Below are positions 52,039-60,500 of a DNA stretch of 64,000 nucleotides, piece after piece. The stretch lies in assembly GCF_012986595.1 (NCBI RefSeq), contig NZ_JAAQYM010000004.1, forward strand, positions 124,001 through 188,000, read 5' to 3'. The stretch is from Pseudomonas koreensis (GTDB taxonomy: Bacteria > Pseudomonadota > Gammaproteobacteria > Pseudomonadales > Pseudomonadaceae). Within the stretch, counting starts at the first letter, position 1, and the number at the start of each line of letters is the position of its first letter. A program made the translations under genes and the position numbers. The notes below the pieces were generated by a model, which was given only the letters and a program-made list of their open reading frames with translations, was not told where the DNA came from and made no database searches.

Positions 52039-54357
52039 ATGAAAGCCTTCGCCCCTTCGTTTCAACGCACGCCCATTGCTGTCGCAATGGCTTTTCTGCT
52101 GCCCTTGCATGCCAGCGCTTATACCGCCGCGGTCAACAGCGGTGCGGTGGTCTATGACGAAAGTGTCGGCACCGGGCTGCAATCGATCGGCACCAACGGC
52201 ACGGCGTATCGTACGACCGTGAGCGGCAGTGGCCAGCAAAGTGTGTTCAAGGATGGCGTGACCTACGACACCCTGGTCGAGGGTGCGACGCAGAATATCG
52301 CCAGCGGCGTCAGCCATGGCACGGTTGTCAACAACGGCGGTAAACAATTGGTCGGGACTAGCGGTGTTGCCAATGACACCGTACTCAACGCCAGTCAGCA
52401 GACGGTCACCCGCTCTACGGCCAATCGCACCGTGATCAACGCCGGTAGCGTGCAGACCCTGGATGTCATGGCCATTGCCAATGACACGCAGGTCGGCAAT
52501 AACGGCGTGCAGAACCTGATCAACCTGGCCGTCGCCAACGGCAGCGTGATCGAAGCCGGCGGCGAACAGACGCTGCGCCAAGGTCTGTTGGGTGGGGCGG
52601 TGGCCAATGACACTCAGGTTCAGGGCGGCACCCAGAGTGTCTACGACACCGGCACGGCCAACCGCAGCACGGTGAGTAACGGCGGCCAGATCAATCTGTA
52701 CCGCGGCGCGCAGGCCAACAGCGTGGTTGCAGAGGCCGGGGGGACGGTCAATGTCATGGACAACGGCGTGAAAACCGTGGACTCGCTGACTCTCAACGGC
52801 GGTCGTCTGGCCTTTGTGCCGAGCACTGATGGCAGTTTCAAGACCTTCACGGTCAACGCCTTGTCCGGCAGCGGCAGCATTGTGATGAACACCGATATCG
52901 CCAGTCAGCATGATGATTTGCTGGTGGTGCAGGGCGCTGGTCTGGCCAGTGGCGACCACACGTTGATCGTCGGCGATTCGGGTCGCGAACCGACCTCGGC
53001 GGACGGGCGTCTGCTGCTGGTGGACACCAATGGCGGCAGCGCGAAGTTCGGCCTCTATGGCGGGCATGTCGATGCCGGTGCGTTCCGTTACACCTTGCAG
53101 CAGCAAGGCAATGACTGGGTGTTGGCCAGTGCCGGCAGTATCCCGGTTGACCCGGTCACGCCCGTAGACCCGGAAAAACCGGTTGACCCAGTGACGCCCG
53201 TAGACCCCGGCAAACCGGTGGATCCGGTAACGCCTGTTGATCCCGGCAAACCGGTGGATCCGGTAACGCCTGTTGATCCCGGCAAACCGGTGGATCCGGT
53301 AACGCCTGTTGATCCCGGCAAACCGGTGGATCCGGTAACGCCTGTTGATCCCGGCAAGCCAGTGGACCCGGTAACGCCCGTCGACCCAGTGAAGCCGGTG
53401 GATCCGGTAACCCCGCCGCGTCCAGTGGACCCGGGGCCGGAGCATCTGTCCAAAGGCAGCAACGCCGCGATTGCCGCACACACTGCCGGCGCAGGCCTGT
53501 GGAGTGCGCAAATGAACGCACTGGTCAAACGCCTGGGCGAGTTGCGCATGGGCCAGGATGACGGCGGCATCTGGACCCGCGCCATCGGCAAGCGACTCGA
53601 TGTCAGCGAGCACTCCAGCCGTGCCTACCGTCAGGACATCAGCGGCCTGGAATTGGGTGCCGACAAGGCATTCGCCCTCGACAGCGGTAAAGTCTACGTC
53701 GGCGGCATGCTCGGCACGGCCCGTTCGGACATGGACTTCGGCGAGGGCGCGTCCGGCGCAATCGACAGCCGGATGTTCGGCATTTACGCCACCTACCTGA
53801 ACGACAACGGCATCTATGTCGACAGCGTGTTGAAGTACAGCCGCTTCGACAACGACATCAAGACCCCAAGCAATCTGGGGGAGTCGGTCAAAGCGTCCTA
53901 CAACACCAACGGCATCGGTGCAGACATCGAGGTGGGCAAACGGATTGCGCTGAAGGACGGCTGGTTCGTCGAGCCGCAAGTCGAGATCACCGCCACCCGC
54001 GTCCAGGGCGCGAGCTACACCGCCAGCAACGGGCTGCGGGTCAAGTCCGATGACCTCGATTCGCTGCAAAGCCGCGTCGGCTCGTTGTTTGGTCGCAGCC
54101 TGGAACTGAGCAACGGCATGAAAGCCCAGCCGTACGTCAAGGCGTCCTACGTCACCGAACATGCGGGCGGCAGCAAGGTGCGGGTCAATGGCAACGCGTT
54201 CGATGCCGAGCTGCCGGGCAACCGCATCGAGCTGGGTTTTGGTGGCGTGTTGCAGGTCAGTGAGAAGAGCAAGATTTCCCTGGATGCCGAATACGCCAAA
54301 GGCAATGACATCGAGCAGCCTTTCGGTGTGACGCTGGGCTATCGCTACCTCTGGTAA
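52039..54357 (+). CDS. AIDA/pertactin-like autotransporter
   Basis: Type Va secreted surface protein, 772 aa. It has a signal peptide ([14 protein letters not shown]). The passenger (~28-270) is built from AIDA-type repeats of about 19-20 residues with NGG/AGG turns, as in [20 protein letters not shown] pertactin-like folding region follows (~270-365) with [24 protein letters not shown] (named in part). Next come a Pro/Val/Asp repeat stalk (~370-465) and a C-terminal beta-barrel (~500-772) ending in GYRYLW. I chose the ATG at 52039 because AGAGGT lies 9 bases upstream. Two Bvg-like boxes precede it, which parallels BvgA control of pertactin in Bordetella. Likely role: adhesion or aggregation. 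Confidence 0.92.
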   Translation: MKAFAPSFQRTPIAVAMAFLLPLHASAYTAAVNSGAVVYDESVGTGLQSIGTNGTAYRTTVSGSGQQSVFKDGVTYDTLVEGATQNIASGVSHGTVVNNGGKQLVGTSGVANDTVLNASQQTVTRSTANRTVINAGSVQTLDVMAIANDTQVGNNGVQNLINLAVANGSVIEAGGEQTLRQGLLGGAVANDTQVQGGTQSVYDTGTANRSTVSNGGQINLYRGAQANSVVAEAGGTVNVMDNGVKTVDSLTLNGGRLAFVPSTDGSFKTFTVNALSGSGSIVMNTDIASQHDDLLVVQGAGLASGDHTLIVGDSGREPTSADGRLLLVDTNGGSAKFGLYGGHVDAGAFRYTLQQQGNDWVLASAGSIPVDPVTPVDPEKPVDPVTPVDPGKPVDPVTPVDPGKPVDPVTPVDPGKPVDPVTPVDPGKPVDPVTPVDPGKPVDPVTPVDPVKPVDPVTPPRPVDPGPEHLSKGSNAAIAAHTAGAGLWSAQMNALVKRLGELRMGQDDGGIWTRAIGKRLDVSEHSSRAYRQDISGLELGADKAFALDSGKVYVGGMLGTARSDMDFGEGASGAIDSRMFGIYATYLNDNGIYVDSVLKYSRFDNDIKTPSNLGESVKASYNTNGIGADIEVGKRIALKDGWFVEPQVEITATRVQGASYTASNGLRVKSDDLDSLQSRVGSLFGRSLELSNGMKAQPYVKASYVTEHAGGSKVRVNGNAFDAELPGNRIELGFGGVLQVSEKSKISLDAEYAKGNDIEQPFGVTLGYRYLW
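53143..53433 (+). repeat. 36-bp in-frame tandem repeat in the autotransporter stalk
   Basis: Each unit encodes [12 protein letters not shown]. Four copies starting at 53209, 53245, 53281 and 53317 are identical at the DNA level, flanked by diverged copies on both sides. Because 36 is a multiple of three, gain or loss of units changes stalk length without breaking the frame. Confidence 0.95.
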
Positions 54358-54362
54358 GAAAA

Positions 54363-54394
54363 ATCGCCGCACTGGGTCAGACCTGTGCGGCGAT
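54363..54394 (+). terminator. Terminator-like hairpin after the autotransporter
   Basis: A 10-bp perfect stem (atcgccgcac with gtgcggcgat) around a 12-base loop starts 6 bases after the stop. The T-rich run follows only after a few bases (cttgtcggtttt). Confidence 0.6.
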
Positions 54395-54427
54395 CTTGTC
54401 GGTTTTCCAGAGATTTCTGCCTGTTTT

Positions 54428-54441
54428 TAGGACTTGTCCTA
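54428..54441. promoter_or_regulatory. Bvg-like box 6 (upstream of receiver-like gene 1)
   Basis: TAGGACTTGTCCTA matches TAGGAAATTTCCTA at 11 of 14 positions and is a perfect palindrome apart from its two central bases. It lies 60 bases upstream of the ATG. Confidence 0.65.
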
Positions 54442-54501
54442 CATAGATCCTGATGGGTTCTGGTTAGCGTGTTCAACACATTTCCCACACCGTTAATTTC
54501 C

Positions 54502-54891
54502 ATGTCCTACAAATGCAGGCGAATCGTGATCGTCGAAGCGCAGCCCGCTCAGCAGTCTCGAATTGCTCGAGTCTGTCACCAACTGGGCTATCGCAAACTC
54601 ACGCCGATCGGTTCGTTTCGTGAACTGCTGGCGTTGACGCATTACGCCCGTGATCCGTTCGAGCAATACGACCTGATGATCATCAATGGCGAACTGATTG
54701 CTGCCGCGGGGATCGATCCAGTGCGGTTGTTTCAGGGCAGTCCACAGATCCGCCATGGCGTGATCCACGATGCCCGACGTGGTCAGCTCCGCGCCGAGAC
54801 GATATTCGCGACTGGGCGACGGCAGCTGTTGATGCTGCGTACACCGGATCGCCAGAGCCTTGGCGCCGTGCTGGAGCAACTCGATGTTTAG
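54502..54891 (+). CDS. Degenerate stand-alone receiver protein 1 (Asn at phospho-site)
   Basis: Small receiver-like protein, 129 aa, with no output domain. The strand-helix pattern of a receiver is visible (RRIVIVEAQPAQQSRIARV ... YDLMIINGEL). The usual acidic pair is Glu-Ala and the phosphoacceptor position is Asn62, so normal phosphorylation is not expected. It is a paralogue of the protein at 56285-56719 (shared pattern of P-F, a hydrophobic strand, IN-EL, then IRHG/VRHA). The start is uncertain: the ATG at 54502 has no clear Shine-Dalgarno and a GTG at 54469 is possible. The stop codon overlaps Bvg-like box 7. It may modulate the kinase or REC-EAL proteins by binding without phosphate; that is inference. 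Confidence 0.75.
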   Translation: MSYKCRRIVIVEAQPAQQSRIARVCHQLGYRKLTPIGSFRELLALTHYARDPFEQYDLMIINGELIAAAGIDPVRLFQGSPQIRHGVIHDARRGQLRAETIFATGRRQLLMLRTPDRQSLGAVLEQLDV

Positions 54892-54902
54892 GAAATTTCC
54901 CA
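54889..54902. promoter_or_regulatory. Bvg-like box 7 (upstream of REC-EAL gene 2)
   Basis: TAGGAAATTTCCCA matches TAGGAAATTTCCTA at 13 of 14 positions. Its first three bases are the stop codon of the preceding gene. It lies 83 bases upstream of REC-EAL gene 2. Confidence 0.72.
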
Positions 54903-54985
54903 CGCAGCTTCAGACCTTTCCTCGGGAGTTAAACGCTCAGGCAGCGGACACTCACAGGCCTTTCAACCACAGCGAGCCCACCACC

Positions 54986-56194
54986 ATGAGCAACCCGCCG
55001 CTTCGTATCCTGGTGCTTGAAGATCACCCGTTCCAGCGTTCGGTGGCGGTGAGCATGCTGCAGAGTCTGGGGCGCCACCAGGTGTTCGAAGCCAGTGACG
55101 GGGCGCGGGCGTTGGCCCTGCTCGACGAGGTCGGCACGGTCGACATCGCCCTGTGCGACCTGCAGATGGACGGCATGGATGGCCTGGAATTCCTGCAGCG
55201 GGTAGGCGCATCGGGGCAAGTGAAGGCGGTGATCATCTGCAGTTCGTTGTCGGCGGATCTGCGCCGCGCGGTGCATCAGATGGTGACGCTGCTCGGCCTA
55301 GACCTGTTGGGCGATGTCGGCAAACCGATGCATGCGCAGGTGTTGGCGGAGTTATTGGGCACGTTCGTTGACCGCCCGAGCGTTGTCGATTGTCCGCGCG
55401 GGACCGTGGCGCTGGCCAGCGAAGGTGCTGTGCGCCAGGCTTTGGCCGAGCAGCAACTGCACGCCTGGTATCAACCCAAGTTCAACCTGCACACCGGTGA
55501 AGTCTGCGGTGTCGAGGTGCTTTGTCGCTGGTTGCATCCGACCCGGGGAATGATTGCCCCGGCGCAGTTCATGCCGGTGCTGGAGCGCTGTGGCTTGCTC
55601 GACGATTTGCTGTTTTCCCAGCTGGAGCAAGCGTTGAACCTGCACCAGCGCGCCCGGGCCCAAGGCTTTGCGCTGAACATGGCGTTCAATCTGCAAACCG
55701 TGCAATTGGCTAATCCGGAACTGGCCAACAGCCTGAAAACCACGCTGGCGCGGCATGCCGTGACCGGTTCGAACCTGACCTTCGAACTGACCGAAAGCGG
55801 CTTGCTGGAAGCGCCGGCCACCAGCCTCGAGACGCTGGTGAGGTTGCGCATGATGGGCTGTCGCTTGTCCATCGATGACTTCGGTGCCGGGTTCTCTTCG
55901 TTGCAGCGCCTGTGCCAGTTGCCGTTCAACGAAATCAAGCTCGACGCCGAATTCATTCGCAGCCTTGAGCACGAGCCACGTTGCCGCGCGGCGATCAGCA
56001 GCACCCTGGCGCTGGGCGAAACCCTGGGCATGGCGGTGGTGATCGAAGGCATCGAAACCGATGCGCAGCGCCGCGAACTGCTGGCGCTGGGCTGCACCTT
56101 GGGCCAGGGCTACTGGTATGCGCGACCGATGGCCGAGGGCGACTTGTTGCACTGGCTGCAGCGACGCAGACACGCCCTGCGCTCAGATGAATAA
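54986..56194 (+). CDS. REC-EAL response regulator 2, c-di-GMP phosphodiesterase (RocR-like)
   Basis: Paralogue of the REC-EAL protein at 44740-45927, 402 aa. The receiver (~7-130) has ILVLEDHPF and a phosphoacceptor Asp in ALCDLQMDGMDG. The EAL domain (~150-395) has EVL in place of EAL (Glu177, GVEVLCRW), a common active variant. It also has FNLQTVQL, FELTES, SIDDFGAGFSSL, IKLDAEF, a complete VIEGIET and QGYWYARP. Every catalytic position I can check is kept, unlike copy 1 with its IEGVSS. I chose the ATG at 54986, which places the receiver at the N-terminus; the upstream frame extension overlaps the box. A phosphodiesterase output that lowers c-di-GMP is the likely role. Confidence 0.92.
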   Translation: MSNPPLRILVLEDHPFQRSVAVSMLQSLGRHQVFEASDGARALALLDEVGTVDIALCDLQMDGMDGLEFLQRVGASGQVKAVIICSSLSADLRRAVHQMVTLLGLDLLGDVGKPMHAQVLAELLGTFVDRPSVVDCPRGTVALASEGAVRQALAEQQLHAWYQPKFNLHTGEVCGVEVLCRWLHPTRGMIAPAQFMPVLERCGLLDDLLFSQLEQALNLHQRARAQGFALNMAFNLQTVQLANPELANSLKTTLARHAVTGSNLTFELTESGLLEAPATSLETLVRLRMMGCRLSIDDFGAGFSSLQRLCQLPFNEIKLDAEFIRSLEHEPRCRAAISSTLALGETLGMAVVIEGIETDAQRRELLALGCTLGQGYWYARPMAEGDLLHWLQRRRHALRSDE

Positions 56195-56203
56195 CCGGTT
56201 TTT

Positions 56204-56217
56204 TAAGAAACGTCCTA
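56204..56217. promoter_or_regulatory. Bvg-like box 8 (upstream of receiver-like gene 2)
   Basis: TAAGAAACGTCCTA matches TAGGAAATTTCCTA at 11 of 14 positions. It lies 67 bases upstream of the ATG of the second receiver-like gene and 9 bases after REC-EAL gene 2. Confidence 0.6.
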
Positions 56218-56284
56218 CAGAGCGCGCCCATGGTCTTGCGTACGCTGGCCGCACTCCGCAACCACCACTTTCGGGAGATCGACA

Positions 56285-56719
56285 ATGATCGACAAAACCT
56301 TGCGCATCCTGATTGCCGACTCGCAGCATTTTCACCGGATGAAAGTCGAGCGCCTGTTTAATGGCCTTGGGTATTACCGCGTTGCTCCGGTACAGAGCCT
56401 GCTGGAGTTGCTGACGCTGGTGGAATACGGCTGCGAGCCGTTCGATGCCGTGGTCATCAACGCCGAACTGGCGGCGGGTTCGCTGGATCTGCTCGGCTTT
56501 TTCCTGAACAACCCGCATGTGCGTCACGCCCTGATCTACAACGAGCCCTCGGCTCCGCTGCAGAAGGCGCCCGGGTTTGCGCAAGAGAACGCGCAGGTCA
56601 GTCATGCCGCACTGCCCAATGCGGCAATCATCGAGCAATTGATGGTGCTGGTTGACGTGCGCACCGAGCCCGAATGCCAGCGCTGGAGTCAGGTTCCGGC
56701 CCTGCAACGTCGCGCTTGA
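56285..56719 (+). CDS. Degenerate stand-alone receiver protein 2 (Asn at phospho-site)
   Basis: Receiver-like protein, 144 aa, with no output domain. It opens with LRILIADSQHFHRMKVERLF, where the acidic pair has become Ala-Asp. The phosphoacceptor position is Asn59 (AVVINAEL). It shares this with the protein at 54502-54891, so both Asn substitutions probably come from one ancestor. GGGAGA 8 bases upstream supports the ATG. It lies between REC-EAL gene 2 and the second regulator/kinase pair, behind box 8. Function is not recognisable; a phosphate-independent partner or decoy for the phosphorelay is a reasonable guess. Confidence 0.82.
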   Translation: MIDKTLRILIADSQHFHRMKVERLFNGLGYYRVAPVQSLLELLTLVEYGCEPFDAVVINAELAAGSLDLLGFFLNNPHVRHALIYNEPSAPLQKAPGFAQENAQVSHAALPNAAIIEQLMVLVDVRTEPECQRWSQVPALQRRA

Positions 56720-56742
56720 GCACAAATAATCATTTTCTGCAA

Positions 56743-56758
56743 CTGTCAGACCTGACAG
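56743..56758. promoter_or_regulatory. Palindrome upstream of regulator/kinase pair 2
   Basis: CTGTCAG, two bases, CTGACAG: a perfect 7-bp inverted repeat 104 bases upstream of the second BvgA-like gene. It differs from the Bvg-like boxes, none of which I could find in this 143-base gap. It could bind a different regulator. A chance palindrome is possible. Confidence 0.4.
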
Positions 56759-56862
56759 GTAGATTCGTCTCCAGCCCCGTGCAACAGTCTTTGGCGCAGC
56801 CCCTGTATCCGCTACCGGCGGAAACAGGGTGCGGCCGTCATGCCTTTGCATCGGGAGTGGTC

Positions 56863-57489
56863 ATGAAGTCAGCGTTGATCGTCGATGATCATCCAGTGGT
56901 ACGTGCCGCCGTCAGGCTCGTGTTGCAAGCCGAGGGCTTCAAGCAGATTCACGAGGCATCGGACGGCAACGAAGTGGTGCAGATGATTCGCCAGTACAAG
57001 CCGAAACTGCTGGTACTCGACCTGAGTTTGCCGGTCTTCGACGGTCTGGAGGTGATGAACCGGATCAAGGCCAATCATCTTGACTGCCGGATTCTGGTGT
57101 TCACCTCTTACGAACCGCTGTATTACCAGGATCGTTGCCTGCGGGCTGGCGCACGGGCTTATGTGGCCAAAACCAATAAGCTCGAACAACTGCACCACGC
57201 CATTCAGGCGGTGATGTCGGGACACACTTATTTCGCTTCGCTGCCGAGCGGTGCCGGGGCCCTGAAGCCGGTGCTCGCCAATGAAAAGCAGATGATCGAT
57301 CAGCTGTCCGATCGCGAGTTGAGCATTCTCGTGCAGCTGGCGCTGGGCAAACTGAACAAGGTGATTGCCACCGACATGCACCTGAGCCACAAGACCGTCA
57401 GTACCTATAAAACCCGCCTGATGGCCAAGCTCGCCGTGAAATCAGCGGTGCACTTGCGCGATTTCGCCAAGCGTAATCACTTGATCTGA
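56863..57489 (+). CDS. BvgA/RocA-like response regulator (NarL/FixJ family) 2
   Basis: Paralogue of the regulator at 46079-46705 with exactly the same length (208 aa) and phosphoacceptor position, Asp53 (VLDLSLP). The receiver has VDDHPVVR and VAKTNK. The LuxR-type DNA-binding domain has LSDRELSILVQLALGKLNKVIA and HKTVSTYKTRLMAKL. Its recognition helix is almost the same as in copy 1 (KTVSTYKTRL in both), so the two probably bind the same palindrome. GGGAG supports the ATG at 56863. The second hybrid kinase starts 12 bases downstream. Confidence 0.93.
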   Translation: MKSALIVDDHPVVRAAVRLVLQAEGFKQIHEASDGNEVVQMIRQYKPKLLVLDLSLPVFDGLEVMNRIKANHLDCRILVFTSYEPLYYQDRCLRAGARAYVAKTNKLEQLHHAIQAVMSGHTYFASLPSGAGALKPVLANEKQMIDQLSDRELSILVQLALGKLNKVIATDMHLSHKTVSTYKTRLMAKLAVKSAVHLRDFAKRNHLI

Positions 57490-57501
57490 GAAAAATGACG
57501 C

Positions 57502-60500
57502 ATGAGCCACTGGCGCTGGATCCTGGTCTTGTTGTTGAGCGCCGTGCTGCCTTGTGGGGCCAGCGAGCCACCACAGGTGCTCGACGTATTGACCCGCACC
57601 CGCCTGGAAAATGTCCAGGTGCGGCTGGATGAACAGGATCGACAGTGGCTGCGCGAACACCCGGTGTTGTACATGGGTATTTCCGGTCCCGATTACCCGC
57701 CGTTCGAGATCACGCGCAACCATCAGGACCTGGAAGGACTGACCGCCGATTACGCCGATATGCTCGCGCAAGTGCTGGGCATAAGGATCGAAGTGCGGCG
57801 CTATGCCCGTCGCGATGTGCTGATAGACGCGCTCAAGCGCGGTGACGTGGATCTGCTGGGCACCTCCAACAACTTTGAAATTGCCGAGCCCGATCTGGTC
57901 TTGTCGCGCGCGTATGCCGAGGATCAGCCGATGCTGGCCACGCGGCTCGACGACACATTACCGTCGGACATGGCGGGCAAGCGCATTGCCATGGTCGAGG
58001 ATTACCTGCCGCTAACAAGCGTGCAGGCGTTCTATCCCAAAGCCACGGTGCAACGCTATGCATCGGCCATGGACGCGCTCGGCGCCGTGGCGTTCGGTGC
58101 CGACGATGTTTACCTGGGCGACTACATCAGCGCCAATTACCTGATCAACACCAATTATCGCAACGACCTGCAACTGCTTGGGCCGTCAGGCCTGGACGCC
58201 AACCCGTTCGGCTTTGCATTACTGCGCCGCGACTCGAGCATGAAGCGCATTGTCGACAAGGCGCTGTTGGCGATTCCTATGGAACGCCGACTGATGATCG
58301 AGCAACGTTGGAGCGTCGGCCCTGCGGAAGTCAGCGCGCAGGCGCACGTGCAACTGAGTGTCGGGGAACAGCGCTGGCTGGATGAGCATCCGGTGATCCG
58401 GGTGGGGGCCATCGAGGATTTCGCACCCTTGACCTTCTTCGACGCCGACGGGCGTTTCCGGGGGCTCGCGGCGCAATTGCTGAGCCTGATCGGGCAGCGC
58501 AGCGGGCTGAAATTCGAGATCGTGCGTGGTCGCTCACTGGATCGGCAGATCGAGCAGCTCAAGGCCGGGGAACTCGATCTGTTGCCTGTGGTGACGCCCA
58601 GCCGCGAGCGCGAACTCGAGCTGCGCTTTACCCGCGCCTACCTGAACAATCCGTTTGTACTGGTCAGCGCGACGACGGCGCAGAGCCCACGCAGCCTTGA
58701 TGATCTGACGGGCAAGCGTCTGGCGATTTATCGCGGACATCCGTTGCGTGATTTCCTGCTTGAGCGTGTCCCGCTCATCCGGCTGGTGGACACCCAGGGA
58801 CCGGCCGAGGGCATGGCGCTGATCGCGAACGGTCAGGCGGATGCGACCATCAGTTCGTTGCTGGTCGCCCGCTACCTGATCGCCCGTCAGTACCGCGAGC
58901 GTCTGCACATCACCACCACCGTGGGCGATCAACCGGCCCGTATCGCTTTCGCCACGGCACCGCAGGCCGCGGCATTGCACACGATCATGAACAAGGCGCT
59001 GCTGAGCATTGCGCCGCAGGAAATGGACGAGTTGATCGAGCGCTGGAGCCACGACGTCGTACCGGAGGACAGTTACTGGCTGCGCCATCGGCGAGAAATC
59101 CTGCAGGGCTTCGCTGCTGCTGGCGGGTTGTTGTTGCTGGCGTTGGCCTGGATCGGCTTTCAGCGCTGGCAGATTCGCCAGCGCCAGCAATGGCTGCGGC
59201 AACTGCAGGAGGCCAAGCAGGCCGCCGATGATGCCAATCGGGCGAAAACCACGTTTCTGGCGACCATGAGCCATGAGATCCGCAAGCCGATGAATGCCCT
59301 GATCGGCATGCTCGAACTGGCCCTCAAGCGCGCCGACGAAGGCGTGACCGACCGACTGGCGATTCAGGTTGCGTCCGGTGCCGGCCAGCAGTTGCTGGCG
59401 CTGATCGGCGATATTCTCGACATTGCGCGCATCGAATCGGGGCATCTGTCACTGGCACCGGAGCGCGCCAATCTGCGCGATCTGGTGCTGTCGGTGTGTC
59501 GGGTGTTTGAAGGCCTGGCGCGCCAGAAGCACCTGCTGTGGCAGATCGAACTGGACCCCCACAGCGCGATTGACGTGCTGATCGACCCGACACGCTTCAA
59601 GCAAGTGTTGTCGAATCTGCTGAGTAACGCGATCAAGTTCACCGAGGCGGGCGCAGTCAGTCTGCGCCTGCAGGTCAGCGCGGTGACGGGCGAGCGGCTG
59701 GCCGTGAACCTGTCGATCGAGGACAGCGGTATCGGCATCAGCGCCGAAGACCGGCAGCGCTTGTTCAACCCGTTCGTGCAGGCGGGCAACAATCCCCATT
59801 CGGTGCGCAGCGGTTCCGGCCTCGGTCTGGTGATCAGCCGCAGCCTGTGCGAAATGATGGGCGGGACCTTGCAACTCGACAGCGCGCCGGGCCGTGGTAC
59901 GCGGGTAGACATTCGTCTCGAATTGCCGCTGCTGGCACCCCTCGCGCAGGCAGAGGCTGCATCCGAGCCAACGCTCAGCGCCGCGTGCTCATTGAGCGTA
60001 CTGGTGGTCGACGATCATCCGGTCAACCGTCTGTTGCTGTGTTGGCAACTGAGTGAACTCGGACACCGCACCGTCGACACCGAGGACGGCAGGCAGGCGC
60101 TGGACCTGTGGCGCGCGCAGTCATTCGATGTGCTGATTACCGACTGCAATATGCCACGGCTCGACGGCTATGAACTGACCCGGTTGATCCGTGAAGAAGA
60201 GGCCGTGTCCGGTCGGGTGCGCTGCCTGATTCTCGGGTTCACCGCCAATGCGCAAGTCGAGGAAAAGGCCCGTTGCCTGGCTGCCGGCATGGACGACTGC
60301 CTGTTCAAGCCGATTCGTCTGCATGACCTGGGGCAGGCCTTGTGCGGCGCCATCCAGCATGAAACCGAGGGGCCCGCCGCGCCAGCCCTGACGGAAATCG
60401 ACTTGAGTGCGCTGGAGCAACTGGCGGGGGCGGATTCGTCGATGATCCAGCACTTGCGCGAAGAGGTACGGCGCAGCCTGCAGCGCGACCTGCACAGGCT

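Noticed and set aside
53143..53433. Regular short repeats that could suggest a CRISPR array
   Set aside because: The units are adjacent with no spacers, 36 bp in frame, and encode a Pro-rich stalk.
54487..54515. TTTCCATGTCCTACA at the start of the first receiver-like gene as another Bvg-like box
   Set aside because: It contains TCCTA but lacks the left half of the palindrome, and it overlaps the start codon.
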